From assembly GCA_910585605.1 (NCBI GenBank), contig CAJUFL010000033.1, positions 1-31,833 of the forward strand: a DNA stretch of 31,833 nucleotides. Reading direction: 5' to 3'. This stretch comes from an uncultured Lachnospiraceae bacterium. Its GTDB lineage: Bacteria; Bacillota; Clostridia; Lachnospirales; Lachnospiraceae. The notes beneath the pieces are model-generated. The model had not been told where the DNA came from and searched no databases. It worked only from the letters and a program-made list of their open reading frames with translations. Below, piece after piece: positions 1 through 7,239 of the stretch; positions within the stretch are counted from its first letter, which is position 1; each line of letters opens with the position of its first letter. Made by a program: the position numbers and the translations under genes.

Positions 1-100
1 GCTTATTCAAGTGCGCCAATTTATGGTTTTCCTCTACTTTCTTTCACACTAATCCCTCCATTATTTGTAAGCAGCTTAATCCTAATATAATATTATTATT

Positions 101-115
101 TGATAATGCTTATCA
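101..115. promoter_or_regulatory. Fur-type 7-1-7 operator (iron box)
   Basis: The 15 bases TGATAAT-G-CTTATCA form a 7-1-7 palindrome with one mismatched pair. They match the Bacillus-type Fur box (TGATAAT-N-ATTATCA) at every defined position but one. The site overlaps the -10 hexamer of a minus-strand promoter at 112-140, which is where a repressor would block RNA polymerase. I infer that the gene off the left edge is repressed by iron or another metal through a Fur-family protein. PerR and Zur use related boxes, so the exact regulator is not certain. Confidence 0.55.
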
Positions 116-140
116 TACCATTCCTATAAATCATACGCAA
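112..140 (-). promoter_or_regulatory. Promoter reading leftwards off the window
   Basis: On the minus strand, TTGCGT (plus 135-140) is followed after 17 bases by TATGAT (112-117), with a TGG extended -10 just before it. It reads left, away from rpmB. Downstream on the minus strand is a good ribosome site (GGAGGG, about plus 55-60), but the GTG near 47 opens only an eight-codon frame. The real gene therefore starts beyond base 1, or there is a short leader peptide. The Fur-like palindrome covers the -10. Confidence 0.5.
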
Positions 141-179
141 GTATAAATCAAAAAAAGAAACATTTTTTTAAATTAATAC

Positions 180-208
180 TTGCATTCTGTTGGCACTTCT
201 GTTAGAAT
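180..208 (+). promoter_or_regulatory. rpmB promoter
   Basis: TTGCAT (180-185) and TAGAAT (203-208) are separated by 17 bases, with TGT directly before the -10 (extended -10). Transcription would begin near 215, leaving a short leader before the ribosome site AAGGAGG (242-247 region) of rpmB. A second pair, TTGACG at 208 and TAATAT at 232, lies too close to the ribosome site to be the main promoter. Confidence 0.6.
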
Positions 209-256
209 TGACGTGTTGTAAACCGATAGGTTAATATATTCAAGGAGGTGCAAGTC

Positions 257-442
257 ATGGCAAAGTGTTCAGTATGTGATAAAGCTGCTCATTTCGGAAT
301 CAAGGTGAGCCATTCTCATAGAAGATCTAACAAGATGTGGAAATCAAACATTAAGAAGGTTAAAGCAAATGTTAACGGTACACCTAAGAGAATTTATGTT
401 TGTACTTCATGCTTAAGATCCGGAAAAGTAGAGAGAGCTTAG
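257..442 (+). CDS. rpmB: 50S ribosomal protein L28
   Basis: This 61-aa protein is ribosomal protein L28 of the large subunit. It starts MAKCSVCDK, has the conserved SHSHRRSNKMWKPN-like stretch (here with KSN), and ends VYVCTSCLRSGKVERA-like. It carries two CxxC pairs (CSVC near the N-terminus, CTSC near the C-terminus), so it is the zinc-binding C+ form. The ATG at 257 is chosen because AAGGAGG lies seven to ten bases upstream; an in-frame GTG at 248 falls inside that ribosome site. The gene is monocistronic, with its own promoter (180-208) and terminator (453-482). It is one of only three plus-strand genes here and converges on the minus-strand gerW cluster. Confidence 0.97.
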   Translation: MAKCSVCDKAAHFGIKVSHSHRRSNKMWKSNIKKVKANVNGTPKRIYVCTSCLRSGKVERA

Positions 443-452
443 TATAAGAATG

Positions 453-482
453 AAAAGAGGACCATCGGTTCTCTTTTTTTCA
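453..482. terminator. Bidirectional terminator between rpmB and the gerW cluster
   Basis: An 11-bp stem (453-463 with 467-477, one G-U pair, core AGAGGACC/GGTTCTCT) with a 3-base loop is followed by a run of T on the plus strand. On the minus strand the same stem is followed by TTTTCATTC. It sits between convergent transcripts (rpmB and the 45-aa ORF) and probably stops both. Confidence 0.8.
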
Positions 483-502
483 TCCAAAATAAGCTGCCAG
501 CT

Positions 503-640
503 TCAGCATCTGCAAAACAAAATATATGCAACACACAAAGAAACCACTAATACAAAAAAATTCCAAAAACCTTCTAAGAGTAAGTCTACGATCATTCCAA
601 CACTGAACCAGAAAAAAGCAAAACCCCACACTCGTTTCAT
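503..640 (-). CDS. Small two-helix membrane protein (45 aa)
   Basis: This short minus-strand frame starts at ATG 638-640, with a strong ribosome site (GGAGGAT) seven to eight bases upstream. It encodes 45 residues beginning MKRVWGFAFFWFSVGM and ending YILFCRC. Almost the whole chain is hydrophobic. It reads as two short membrane helices (about residues 5-22 and 27-43) with a conserved-looking GMIVDLL turn between them. It follows gerW by 72 bases in the same direction and ends just before the shared terminator, so it is probably the last gene of that operon. I recognise no function. The ribosome site and the fit into the gap argue for a real gene. Confidence 0.6.
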   Translation of the reverse strand: MKRVWGFAFFWFSVGMIVDLLLEGFWNFFVLVVSLCVAYILFCRC

Positions 641-712
641 ATATCCTCCATGCTATACATGTACCTGCTATAAAACAGTATATTCGGGTTCTGCTTCTTT
701 CGTGACAACTTT

Positions 713-1105
713 TTATTCCTTATCCAAAATATCAGATACGGCAGTATCAACTTCCTCTGAACTCTCTTCTGTCTCCTCTTTTTTCTGGAAACGGTCAATC
801 AAATCCGGAACCATATCCAGTACCTTAGTAATTGTATCCTGATTCTTAACATTTACAAGACGAATCTGATTGTCTTTAATAACTAAAACCGCACTCGCTG
901 TCATTTTTCCACCAAGTCCGCCAGCACCATTGTTCTTCTGTCCGTCTGCAAACGCCCCTGCTGCCACGCCAAAACTTACATCCACCAGTGGTAGAATAAT
1001 CGTATCACCGATCGTGGTGGGATCCCCCACTACTGTTTTTGTTGTGAGAAACTTATCCATTCCCTGAAATAAAGAACCTACTGTTGAATTAAAATCATTT
1101 GCCAT
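713..1105 (-). CDS. gerW: GerW/YtfJ family spore protein
   Basis: This 130-aa protein belongs to the GerW (YtfJ) family; in Bacillus subtilis that protein is made in the forespore and is needed for normal spore germination. Residues 21-50 (TTKTVVGDPTTIGDTIILPL followed by VSFGVAAGA) and the glycine-rich turn GAGGLGGKM near 60-68 are the family hallmarks. A coiled, very acidic tail follows (about 108-130, EETEESSEE). The start at 1105 is supported by AGGAGGG upstream. The neighbour upstream is a DUF2953 protein, matching the ytfI-ytfJ pairing known from Bacillus. This supports both calls and suggests a spore-forming lineage. Membership alone does not prove that this strain sporulates. Confidence 0.88.
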   Translation of the reverse strand: MANDFNSTVGSLFQGMDKFLTTKTVVGDPTTIGDTIILPLVDVSFGVAAGAFADGQKNNGAGGLGGKMTASAVLVIKDNQIRLVNVKNQDTITKVLDMVPDLIDRFQKKEETEESSEEVDTAVSDILDKE

Positions 1106-1118
1106 TTTTTTGACCCTC

Positions 1119-2036
1119 CTATGCTTCTATTATAGTTTGCACTTTCTTTGTTACTTTTATAAGATTTTTATTTAATATAACCTTTAATGCCAGTTTTACA
1201 ATAGAAAAAATATATATTTTTCCGTTTCCCTTCAGACTTCCGTCAAAACATTTTTTTTCAAAATCCGGCCGGATATCCAAAAATCCCTGATACAATGGCA
1301 GTAATACTGCCAATCCTCCAAGAATCTTTCCAGTCAAAGCAGGATCTTCCATACCAAAATGCACATATCCCTCTAACTGTCTGGGCTTCAAAATCCTAAA
1401 AATTTCCTTAATGTAAATTTTTAAATCCTGCCTGACAACTTCAAACCGTTTTGAATGATATACCCTTAGCAACGCATCCTTTTTATGGCTGATTTCTCTC
1501 AGTTTCATTTTCAGATGGTTCCATTTTCGTTTCCATTCTTCTATCCCTTTTTGTATTTTCTCAAAAATAGATTGTTTCTCCATTTTATTATCTGAATAAG
1601 CGCTTTGTTCTCCCTGCTCTTTTATATTTGTATTATAATTCGCATCTTTTATATTCCTATTTTCAAGCGGATTATCTCTATTTTCGGATTTCTGATGTAA
1701 AACATTTCTTTTCACATTTTCCTCTACTGTATCTGTTTCTTCTTCAAAAGAAAAAAATCTTCTCCCGATCCAGGAAAGTCTCACACCTGTATTCGTCATG
1801 ACAACCCCGCCAAACAGTTTTATCGTATATCTAAGATGATTCTCTTTAAAAAATGCCTCTATTTTTAAGAAAATCGGCGTCCAGCGAACACAAACCGTAC
1901 CTTCCCACATATCATAGCGGCTGCCTGAAAAACGGTAACGAATAGGAACAAACAGCACGAGGGTCAATATAAAAATAATAATCATCAAAATAACCAGAAG
2001 AACAATTCCAATTATCTTTAAAATAGGTACTATCAT
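1119..2036 (-). CDS. DUF2953 protein (YtfI-like), membrane-anchored
   Basis: This 305-aa protein opens with one long hydrophobic segment (about 5-35), followed by VRWTPIFLKIEAFF, a pattern typical of DUF2953 (the YtfI family paired with GerW in spore-formers). Residues about 95-150 form a low-complexity polar linker rich in N, E and K. A C-terminal domain includes GYVHFGMEDPALTGKILGG near 223-241, the best-conserved block of the family. Its start codon overlaps the stop of the 108-aa gene upstream (ATGA), which suggests translational coupling, and gerW follows 13 bases later. Function is unknown; a role with GerW at the spore or forespore membrane is an inference from the pairing. Confidence 0.8.
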   Translation of the reverse strand: MIVPILKIIGIVLLVILMIIIFILTLVLFVPIRYRFSGSRYDMWEGTVCVRWTPIFLKIEAFFKENHLRYTIKLFGGVVMTNTGVRLSWIGRRFFSFEEETDTVEENVKRNVLHQKSENRDNPLENRNIKDANYNTNIKEQGEQSAYSDNKMEKQSIFEKIQKGIEEWKRKWNHLKMKLREISHKKDALLRVYHSKRFEVVRQDLKIYIKEIFRILKPRQLEGYVHFGMEDPALTGKILGGLAVLLPLYQGFLDIRPDFEKKCFDGSLKGNGKIYIFSIVKLALKVILNKNLIKVTKKVQTIIEA

Positions 2037-2359
2037 TTACACTCCTTAAAAAACTGTTTTACGGGAATTTGCCCATTATCATATCCTATATCTTTTATCA
2101 CCGTTTTAAGCAATTCAAAAGCTGTTTCCCTACTGCGTGCGATTCCAACCACAGTCATCTCTAAATCCATATTCTGATAAAAGGATTGTAATAACTCCGG
2201 ATACCAGTATATTTCTAATATCCCCTGCTTTCCAACCGGCAATGTAATCAAAAACAAATTTATTTTAGGTGATTTTCTTTTTATCTTTTTTTTAATGGAA
2301 GCAAGTTTCTTGTCGGACAGACCATCAGTATAAAATTTTTCATGAAATCTGATATCCAT
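2033..2359 (-). CDS. Conserved small protein of unknown function (108 aa)
   Basis: I do not recognise this 108-aa protein. It is soluble, begins with a basic stretch (KKLASIKKKIKRKSPK near 17-32), then alternates short beta-like runs (NLFLITLP, GILEIYWYPEL, MTVVGIARS) and a final helix (RETAFELLKTVIKDIGYDNG), suggesting a small alpha/beta fold. The ribosome site AGGTGG lies five bases before the ATG. It overlaps the following DUF2953 gene by four bases and follows the 469-aa gene by about 21 bases, so all three are likely co-transcribed. No catalytic motif is visible. Confidence 0.7.
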   Translation of the reverse strand: MDIRFHEKFYTDGLSDKKLASIKKKIKRKSPKINLFLITLPVGKQGILEIYWYPELLQSFYQNMDLEMTVVGIARSRETAFELLKTVIKDIGYDNGQIPVKQFFKECK

Positions 2360-2380
2360 TTTTCCACCTGCCTCTGTATG

Positions 2381-3790
2381 CTATTCCTCTTCCATCATCT
2401 CTTCTAAAATTTTGGCACATGCCATTAATTCACTTGAATTACCACAATGATTCAGACTGTATTCAATATAATCCTTAATCTCCTGCTGGGAATTAAACAA
2501 TACCGGCATATTGGAAAACAATGCCGCCATAACCGCACGGTTTACTTCCTTAGCATGTTTATCAAAAAAATCCGCCAGCATTCCAACCAGCTCATCTCTT
2601 TTGGCAGTTATGTAAGAAGAATCTGCTATCTCTTCCTCTGCTTTTTCCTCCGTCAGATCAATAAACAGACTGCCGGATAACAGCTTGGATATCAATAAGA
2701 GATTGGCAAATATTTTATCTGTCATCATCCATGAAATCGTATCGCTATGATCCATCATTACATCATTCAATATGCTCTCATACTGCAAAATATCCTCTCC
2801 AAGCGTCTCCTGTAAACCTTCAATTTTTATAAAACCTTCATCTACATTTTCGGGAATATCACTATCTGCCAAAAAAGCTTCGTGCAGTCCCCTCAGCATG
2901 GAAATGCATACTGTGACACCAGCCTCTTCATTTTTCTCAAAGGGTTTTGCCAGTAATGCCGCATAAAAATCATTCACAATCTCCATCATTAAAAGATAAT
3001 CACTGACCAATTCCGTCAAATGTGCTGTCGTAACCGAAAATTGTTCTGACAATCCCTGATAGCTTTCTAATGACAGTGTCTTAAATTCTGTATGCTCTAA
3101 TACATTGATCACTTTCCAGATTTCAGGATAAGCTTCCTCAAACCCTTGCGGAAGTTCTAATAACACTGTAGATTTCAGCATCTGCGTAAAATCATCAACT
3201 GAGGACTTTTCAGATCCGTTATATATATTAAGTGTATTGGTCAGATAATCAAAGAACCGGCTCTTTGTCATACGAATCGGCAGTTGACCTGTCACCATCT
3301 GAATCTTGCTGTTGATTACCATTGTATCATTATCATGAAACAGATACTGAAATACCTTTGCTGCCAGTTCACTCTCTTCTACTTCAAATACCTCTCCTGT
3401 AATACCATATTCTACACGGTTCAATACATATTCATAAATCTGCAAAGCATCCGTATATGCTGTAAGCACTGTCATTTTATCTGTTATCTTCCCACGGATA
3501 GCATCTATTTCTTCCATCACGGAAGTATCATTCTCTTTTATCTCATCTGTCAGCAGAGTCTTAAACAAAAGAGTATGTATCTGATCCAATGTTTCTGAAA
3601 GAAATGTATCATGTATCATGATTCCCGATTCATCCTGTACTTCCTTTATTGTATAATAATTGAGTACGAGATGAATCAGGCTGTACTCATATACCGCATT
3701 CATATATGCATTTGCATAAGCCGGCAGATTCCTCTCTAAATCAGTATGCTGCATGATTTCTTTCAGGCGTTTTCTCTCTTCTTTTTTCAT
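2381..3790 (-). CDS. Large soluble helical protein of unknown function
   Basis: This 469-aa protein has no membrane segment, signal peptide or recognisable motif. It is predicted to be almost wholly alpha-helical, acidic, with many leucines and glutamates, and it ends in an acidic helix (ILEEMMEEE). I start it at the ATG at 3790. The ribosome site AAAGGA sits ten bases before that codon but only one base before the earlier in-frame ATG at 3799. It is the first gene of the string that ends with GerW, and a TATAAT with an extended TGT (3814-3822) lies just upstream. A structural or scaffold role is possible but unsupported. Confidence 0.75.
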   Translation of the reverse strand: MKKEERKRLKEIMQHTDLERNLPAYANAYMNAVYEYSLIHLVLNYYTIKEVQDESGIMIHDTFLSETLDQIHTLLFKTLLTDEIKENDTSVMEEIDAIRGKITDKMTVLTAYTDALQIYEYVLNRVEYGITGEVFEVEESELAAKVFQYLFHDNDTMVINSKIQMVTGQLPIRMTKSRFFDYLTNTLNIYNGSEKSSVDDFTQMLKSTVLLELPQGFEEAYPEIWKVINVLEHTEFKTLSLESYQGLSEQFSVTTAHLTELVSDYLLMMEIVNDFYAALLAKPFEKNEEAGVTVCISMLRGLHEAFLADSDIPENVDEGFIKIEGLQETLGEDILQYESILNDVMMDHSDTISWMMTDKIFANLLLISKLLSGSLFIDLTEEKAEEEIADSSYITAKRDELVGMLADFFDKHAKEVNRAVMAALFSNMPVLFNSQQEIKDYIEYSLNHCGNSSELMACAKILEEMMEEE

Positions 3791-3813
3791 TGATTCCATA
3801 TCCTTTTCTATAT

Positions 3814-3822
3814 ATTATAACA
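3814..3822 (-). promoter_or_regulatory. Candidate extended -10 promoter for the gerW cluster
   Basis: On the minus strand TATAAT (3814-3819) is preceded by TGT. There is no good -35 at 16-18 bases; a TTGACT lies too close (nine bases). If active, it would start a transcript at the 469-aa gene independently of the rhomboid-like gene upstream. Confidence 0.35.
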
Positions 3823-3830
3823 TTGTATAG

Positions 3831-4694
3831 TCAAAACTTTTTATGTGGATGGGTAAATAAATGATTCTGACAGTATTCATAATTTCCCTTACATCTTGAA
3901 CAATACCGGAATTCCAGATCAGGATTGTCTTCTTCTGTCTGACCGCAAATCGCACATTTATGTCTGGTCAGAACCTGCGTCTGCCGCACCTGCTGGCGAT
4001 AGCTCTTTTTTCTCTTCCGATGTGCAGGACTGATTCTTCCTCTTCCTTTCATTGCAAAATAGAATAAAATAAAATTAAATACTGACATGACTACCGTCAC
4101 CATTCCCGTATAATATCCCATCAAGCCATATTGCAGGATTGTAAGAATCAGATAAGCAATATCAATATATCCTAACCATTTTACCCGAATCGGAATAATA
4201 AAATAGAGCAGCACCTGCATATCCGGAAACATAAAAGCATATGCCAAAAACATACTCATGCACAAATAATAAGTAGATGCACCATAAAATCCATATTCAT
4301 AGTACAGATTCAATAATTCAGCCTGTCCCAAAATCTTCATCACAAAATATGTGATCATAATTCCGATATCCGTAAAAATAATACCAGAAAGAATATAAAC
4401 CGTATATCGGAATTCTCCCCATGAATTTTCAAGGGTTCGTCCGATCGAAAAATAAAACATCAGCGTAATGATGATAAAAATACTAGGTGGTCCCGGTGGA
4501 ATTACAACCCAGGTAATCAGCCTGTATATCTGTCCCTGCATAACTTTTGCAGGATCCAGCGTGATCAGCTCCAATGCCGCGGGACTGAATATCTCAATCA
4601 TATATCCCAGAATAAAACCTACAATTAAAATCACAGTCAAATTGGGAATCGAAAACTTTCCAAATTTTCTTTCTAACTTTGTCATAAAATCCAT
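3831..4694 (-). CDS. Rhomboid-like membrane protein without catalytic dyad, with C-terminal zinc ribbon
   Basis: This 287-aa protein has about six membrane helices (first about 18-37). Like rhomboids it has a GQIYRLITWVVIPP segment (54-67) and an SIGRTLENSWGEFRY motif (83-97), matching the L1/TM2 region of the family. At the position of the active-site GxSG it has GAST (138-141): the serine is kept but the last glycine is changed. I see no histidine in the last helices (about 180-215), so the Ser-His dyad is missing and proteolysis is unlikely. After a basic linker (218-232) comes a zinc ribbon with CAIC (247-250) and CSRC (265-268). The ribosome site AAGGATG supports the start. I infer a pseudo-rhomboid that binds clients or partners rather than cutting them. 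Confidence 0.7.
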   Translation of the reverse strand: MDFMTKLERKFGKFSIPNLTVILIVGFILGYMIEIFSPAALELITLDPAKVMQGQIYRLITWVVIPPGPPSIFIIITLMFYFSIGRTLENSWGEFRYTVYILSGIIFTDIGIMITYFVMKILGQAELLNLYYEYGFYGASTYYLCMSMFLAYAFMFPDMQVLLYFIIPIRVKWLGYIDIAYLILTILQYGLMGYYTGMVTVVMSVFNFILFYFAMKGRGRISPAHRKRKKSYRQQVRQTQVLTRHKCAICGQTEEDNPDLEFRYCSRCKGNYEYCQNHLFTHPHKKF

Positions 4695-4720
4695 AATGCA
4701 TCATCCTTATATTTATATTT

Positions 4721-4744
4721 ACAGGTGCGCCTAAACGCACCTGT
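4721..4744. terminator. Hairpin between the LysM gene and the rhomboid-like gene
   Basis: A perfect 9-bp stem (ACAGGTGCG at 4721-4729 with its complement at 4736-4744) has a 6-base loop. Neither side has a strong T run, so it may be a weak or factor-assisted terminator, or an mRNA-processing hairpin, between two genes read in the same direction. Confidence 0.45.
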
Positions 4745-4762
4745 ATTATCCCATTTCATAAT

Positions 4763-5173
4763 TTATTCATCGTCATCCATATCATCGTCCGGTAAATCCC
4801 TTGGCTGCCTTAATGGCAGTTTTAAAATCAATCCTTCCGGAAGTTCTACCTCTAACAAAGTCGGATTCCATCTCGCAAGAGTTTCAAAATCCACACCAAA
4901 AGCTTTTAAAACCTTTGCAATCGTATCACCCTCGTTGACAACATAAGTTTTCTCCGGTCTGGATGCCATAGTCGGAATACAGATTTCATCCCCTATCTGC
5001 AAATTATATACATTTACATAAGGGTTTAAACGCATAATATCAAATAACTTTACATCATATTTTCTGGCAAGCTTATATAATGTATCTCCCGCCTCAATTA
5101 CATGCACATATCCTCTGCATCCGGATGGGCGTTTTCTTTCGTCACCATTGTAATCAAAGTCCTGCATATCCAT
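4763..5173 (-). CDS. Double LysM-domain protein
   Basis: This 136-aa protein contains two LysM carbohydrate-binding modules: one at about 24-67 (VIEAGDTLYKLARKYDVKLF, then LNPYVNVYNLQIGDEICIP) and one at about 75-119 (YVVNEGDTIAKVLKAFGVDF, then WNPTLLEVELPEGLILKLP). It ends in an acidic tail (DLPDDDMDDDE). There is no signal peptide or membrane helix, unlike the usual secreted LysM cell-wall proteins. It might act in the cytoplasm, in the forespore, or leave by another route. LysM proteins without signals are common on spore surfaces (SafA/YaaH type). With GerW nearby a spore-coat role is possible, but this is inference. Confidence 0.85.
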   Translation of the reverse strand: MDMQDFDYNGDERKRPSGCRGYVHVIEAGDTLYKLARKYDVKLFDIMRLNPYVNVYNLQIGDEICIPTMASRPEKTYVVNEGDTIAKVLKAFGVDFETLARWNPTLLEVELPEGLILKLPLRQPRDLPDDDMDDDE

Positions 5174-5237
5174 AGGAATATCCTAAAACGCTTTTTATTA
5201 TTATATTCACCTTACCCTCAAATGTTGCATCCTGCCG

Positions 5238-5993
5238 CTATTCAGCCGGTGTCTGCTCTCCGGCAGCTACCGGTTCCTCCGAAGCAGCAGGGGCTTCCGT
5301 CGCAGCTGTTGTAGACTCCGCAGTCGATGTTTCGGAAGAATCCGCAGGTAATTCCGTTGATGCTTCCGTATCTGAGGATGCTGGTACCTCAGTGTTCTCT
5401 GACTGTGTAGTAACTGCCTGCTGTTCTGGATTTATCTTGATTTCATAGGAATCCCCTTCAAATTTGTCTTCATAATATTCCAAATACTTTAATGTATACT
5501 CTGATTTATCTTCTATTGTAAACAATACCGATTTGGTAATACTTTCCCCTCTCTTCAGTGTAAAAATATTTTCCATAAAATCTTCCTGTTTCAAATCTGA
5601 CTTGCCATATCCGGTAATAATGCTCTCCGCCTTATTCCCCTCATAATCCAAGGTAAAATCCGTAATGCTCATGGGCAGATCTTTTTCATAGGTATTCTGG
5701 ATCGTAAACGTTACTACCAGATACGTATTACCTTCATCTGCCTGATAAAGTCCGTCTTCAAACTGGTAAGTATAATACTTAACAGCCTTATCCACCGTCA
5801 CATCAAAAAAAGCTGTGCTTACCTTGTCACCTGCCACGGCTTTGATAATGCCTCCATAACTTCTGCCATCCTCTGACTTCATAGAACCGTTTTTGTTCTT
5901 TTTCCCACTACATCCAGTCACTAAAACACATATAAGAAGAAATACAAAGCTTACTGCTCCGACTTTCTTACAATAATTTTTTATCTTTTTCAT
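5238..5993 (-). CDS. DUF4352-type lipoprotein with acidic tail
   Basis: This 251-aa protein begins with a lysine-rich lead and a hydrophobic core ending in the lipobox LVTGC (Cys 28), so it should be lipidated and displayed on the outer face of the membrane. Residues about 48-185 resemble the beta-sandwich DUF4352 fold (FDVTVDKAV, then GNTYLVVTFTIQNTYEKDL). From about 190 the chain is a low-complexity tail rich in T, E, S, A and P, likely extended through the cell wall. I start it at 5993 because GTGGAG lies eight bases upstream; a frame ten codons longer lacks a ribosome site. Ligand unknown. Confidence 0.8.
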   Translation of the reverse strand: MKKIKNYCKKVGAVSFVFLLICVLVTGCSGKKNKNGSMKSEDGRSYGGIIKAVAGDKVSTAFFDVTVDKAVKYYTYQFEDGLYQADEGNTYLVVTFTIQNTYEKDLPMSITDFTLDYEGNKAESIITGYGKSDLKQEDFMENIFTLKRGESITKSVLFTIEDKSEYTLKYLEYYEDKFEGDSYEIKINPEQQAVTTQSENTEVPASSDTEASTELPADSSETSTAESTTAATEAPAASEEPVAAGEQTPAE

Positions 5994-6055
5994 AGTCAAT
6001 CTCCACTTTCTATCTGTAATCAATCCGGATACACAAAATCAATTACCTGTTCACT

Positions 6056-6475
6056 TTAACACTCCAGATACTGTATCATTCCCGGCCCCAGATTACTGGT
6101 AGGTCTGGCAATAAATCCATGCTTTTCATAAAAAGATTCTCTCCCTTTTGCACACATCAGACACAGCATCATCTGACTTCCTGTTTCCTGAAGACTTTCC
6201 ACATATTTTATCAAAGCTTTTATCACAAGTGAACCGACGCCTTTATGCTGGTATTCTGGAATCACTATCAAATCCTGAATATAGCAGATTACTGCTCCAT
6301 CACCGACAATTCTTCCCATTCCTACAAGATGTTCTCCTTCATATGCCCCTACCACAAAGAGACTGTTAAGTAATGCCTGCTCAGCCTGTATCTCTAATAA
6401 TTCTCTCCACTTTACCTCAGCACGGATCGTAAGATATTCCCGTACCGTAATATCATTTTCCTTAATCGTAATCAT
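6056..6475 (-). CDS. GNAT-family N-acetyltransferase
   Basis: This protein of about 139 aa shows the GNAT fold. There is a central strand GAYEGEHLVGMGRIVGDG, then the acetyl-CoA-binding motif A, DLIVIPEYQHKGVGSLVIKALI, where QHKGVG matches the Q/R-x-x-G-x-G/A loop. A C-terminal FYEKHGF block is typical of the family. It would transfer an acetyl group from acetyl-CoA to an amine; the substrate cannot be read from the sequence. The start at 6475 begins one base after the hisF stop codon. A frame from 6496 overlaps hisF by 20 bases, and neither has a strong ribosome site. Coupled translation with hisF is likely. Confidence 0.85.
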   Translation of the reverse strand: MITIKENDITVREYLTIRAEVKWRELLEIQAEQALLNSLFVVGAYEGEHLVGMGRIVGDGAVICYIQDLIVIPEYQHKGVGSLVIKALIKYVESLQETGSQMMLCLMCAKGRESFYEKHGFIARPTSNLGPGMIQYLEC

Positions 6476-6476
6476 T

Positions 6477-7238
6477 CTATACTCTGACTGGTACATCTTT
6501 GTTTTTAAGATATTCTTTCAAATCCGCAATCTCTAATTCTTTATAATGAAATAGAGATGCTGCTAAAGCTGCATCAGCTTTCCCCTTCGTTAATGCATCA
6601 TAAAAATGTTCTTTTGTACCGGCTCCTCCGGAAGCGATTACCGGAATTGAAACATTTTCACTAATTGTTCTGGTTAATTCAATATCATATCCTGCCTTGG
6701 TACCATCGCAATCCATACTTGTCAGCAGTATCTCGCCGGCACCCAGTTTTTCAGCCTTTATCGCCCATTCTACTGCATCATATCCGACATCTATCCTTCC
6801 ACCGTTTTTAAACACATTCCAACCGGAACCATCAGACCGTCTCTTAGCATCAATGGCAACTACCACACACTGGCTGCCAAATTTATCAGCTGCTTCACTA
6901 ATCAGATGCGGGTTATTGATCGCTGAAGAATTAACAGAAACCTTATCCGCCCCTTCCCTTAAGATTGCTTTAAAGTCTTCTACTGTCCTTATTCCACCAC
7001 CCACTGTAAACGGAATAAATACTGTCTGGGCCACATGTCTCACCATATCAATCATGATATTCCTTGCATCCGAGGAAGCCGTAATATCTAAAAACACCAA
7101 TTCATCGGCCCCTGCCTGGTCGTATGCTTTTGCCACAGCCACAGGATCACCTGCATCTCTCAAATTTACAAAATTAATGCCCTTTACAACCCTTCCACCG
7201 GTCACATCCAAACAGGGAATAATTCTTTTTGTATGCAT
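6477..7238 (-). CDS. hisF: Imidazole glycerol phosphate synthase, cyclase subunit
   Basis: HisF (253 aa) is the TIM-barrel subunit of IGP synthase. It uses ammonia made by HisH to turn PRFAR into imidazole glycerol phosphate and AICAR in histidine synthesis, linking to purine synthesis. The catalytic acid-base pair Asp11 (RIIPCLDV) and Asp130 (VVVAIDAK) is present, as is the phosphate-binding ASGGAGT loop near 202-208. The N-terminus (MHTKRIIPCLDVTGGRVVKG) is standard, and AAGGAGGG precedes the ATG. hisH is directly upstream with one base between the genes, so the two subunits are made together. Confidence 0.97.
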   Translation of the reverse strand: MHTKRIIPCLDVTGGRVVKGINFVNLRDAGDPVAVAKAYDQAGADELVFLDITASSDARNIMIDMVRHVAQTVFIPFTVGGGIRTVEDFKAILREGADKVSVNSSAINNPHLISEAADKFGSQCVVVAIDAKRRSDGSGWNVFKNGGRIDVGYDAVEWAIKAEKLGAGEILLTSMDCDGTKAGYDIELTRTISENVSIPVIASGGAGTKEHFYDALTKGKADAALAASLFHYKELEIADLKEYLKNKDVPVRV

Positions 7239-7239
7239 A

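Noticed and set aside
208..237. TTGACG-18-TAATAT as the rpmB promoter.
   Set aside because: Transcription would begin inside the ribosome site; the pair at 180-208 is better placed.
450..842. A 130-aa plus-strand frame.
   Set aside because: It covers the rpmB terminator, the 45-aa minus-strand gene and the end of gerW; no ribosome site or family features.
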